Part shown: in pieces, positions 44,995-45,010 of the stretch
Numbering within the stretch: position 1 is the stretch's first letter
Layout of the letters: each line of letters opens with the position of its first letter
Assembly: GCA_018262705.1 (NCBI GenBank)
Contig: JADFDQ010000015.1
Location: 1-45,010, forward strand
DNA length: 45,010 nt
Direction: 5' to 3'
DNA from: Xanthomonas sp.
GTDB lineage: Bacteria; Pseudomonadota; Gammaproteobacteria; Xanthomonadales; Xanthomonadaceae
Program-made: the position numbers and the translations under genes
Notes under the pieces: model-generated
Database searches by the model: none
What the model was told of the DNA's origin: nothing
What the model saw: the letters and a program-made list of their open reading frames with translations, nothing else

Positions 44995-45010
44995 ATGGTC
45001 AAGCGCCAAC
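44995..45010 (+). CDS. Start of an unidentified gene (3' partial)
   Basis: Only five codons are visible (MVKRQ). The strong GGGGAGG ribosome site six bases before the ATG supports a real start. The upstream TGACGGACACC and hairpin look like an insertion-sequence end, so a transposase is possible, but the visible part is too short to identify. Confidence 0.4.

Overview
The window is high-GC bacterial chromosome, most consistent with a denitrifying gammaproteobacterium of the Xanthomonadales (Lysobacterales). The pointers are the core order pyrG-kdsA-eno-ftsB-ispD-ispF-truD and surE-pcm-yqaA-nlpD, a XanB-type bifunctional GDP-mannose enzyme, an ECF sigma factor next to a TPR-containing Ser/Thr kinase, REP-like GTAG-headed hairpins, and intergenic G-rich heptamer repeats. 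This placement rests on family resemblance read by eye; no search was run.

Layout. (1) 1-5156: membrane nitrate reductase locus, narH (5' end outside the window), narJ, narI, a cytoplasmic PpiC-type isomerase and narK. (2) 5206-8933, minus strand: a TehA/SLAC1-family membrane protein behind a perfect FNR/ANR-type box, then the molybdate transporter modA-modB-modC, which supplies the metal for the nitrate reductase cofactor. (3) 9136-13223: ffh, a PEP mutase/isocitrate lyase superfamily enzyme, an AhpD-like protein and a membrane diguanylate cyclase. (4) 13312-19878: housekeeping cluster pyrG, kdsA, eno, ftsB, ispD, ispF, truD. (5) 19945-22888, minus strand: nitric oxide reductase operon (small membrane protein, diheme NorC-like cytochrome, NorB) with its own DNR/FNR-like site and a strong terminator, lying between truD and the Smr/surE block. 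(6) 23042-26508: Smr-like protein, surE, pcm, yqaA-like, nlpD. (7) 26594-33484: zinc-ribbon/TPM protein, DUF3108 protein, purN, purM, DUF2066 protein, AI-2E/PerM permease, hda. (8) 33620-39296: a GDSL autotransporter esterase interrupted by an in-frame TGA, an ECF sigma gene with two indels, and an intact Ser/Thr kinase. (9) 39326-42498: murU and amgK (MurNAc salvage) divergent from xanB. (10) 42502-45010: a GGDEF remnant, a secreted protein with four CbiX-like modules behind a 31-bp palindrome, heptamer repeats, and the first codons of a further gene.

Together the genes give respiratory nitrate reduction, nitrate/nitrite transport, molybdate uptake and NO detoxification. Two of these units carry FNR/DNR-type operators. 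These accessory blocks are set among conserved housekeeping operons. The least familiar items are the four-module CbiX-like exported protein with its palindrome, the double-zinc-ribbon TPM protein, the FNR-box-linked SLAC1-like channel, and the extended NorB/NorC architecture. No tRNA, rRNA or CRISPR array was seen.
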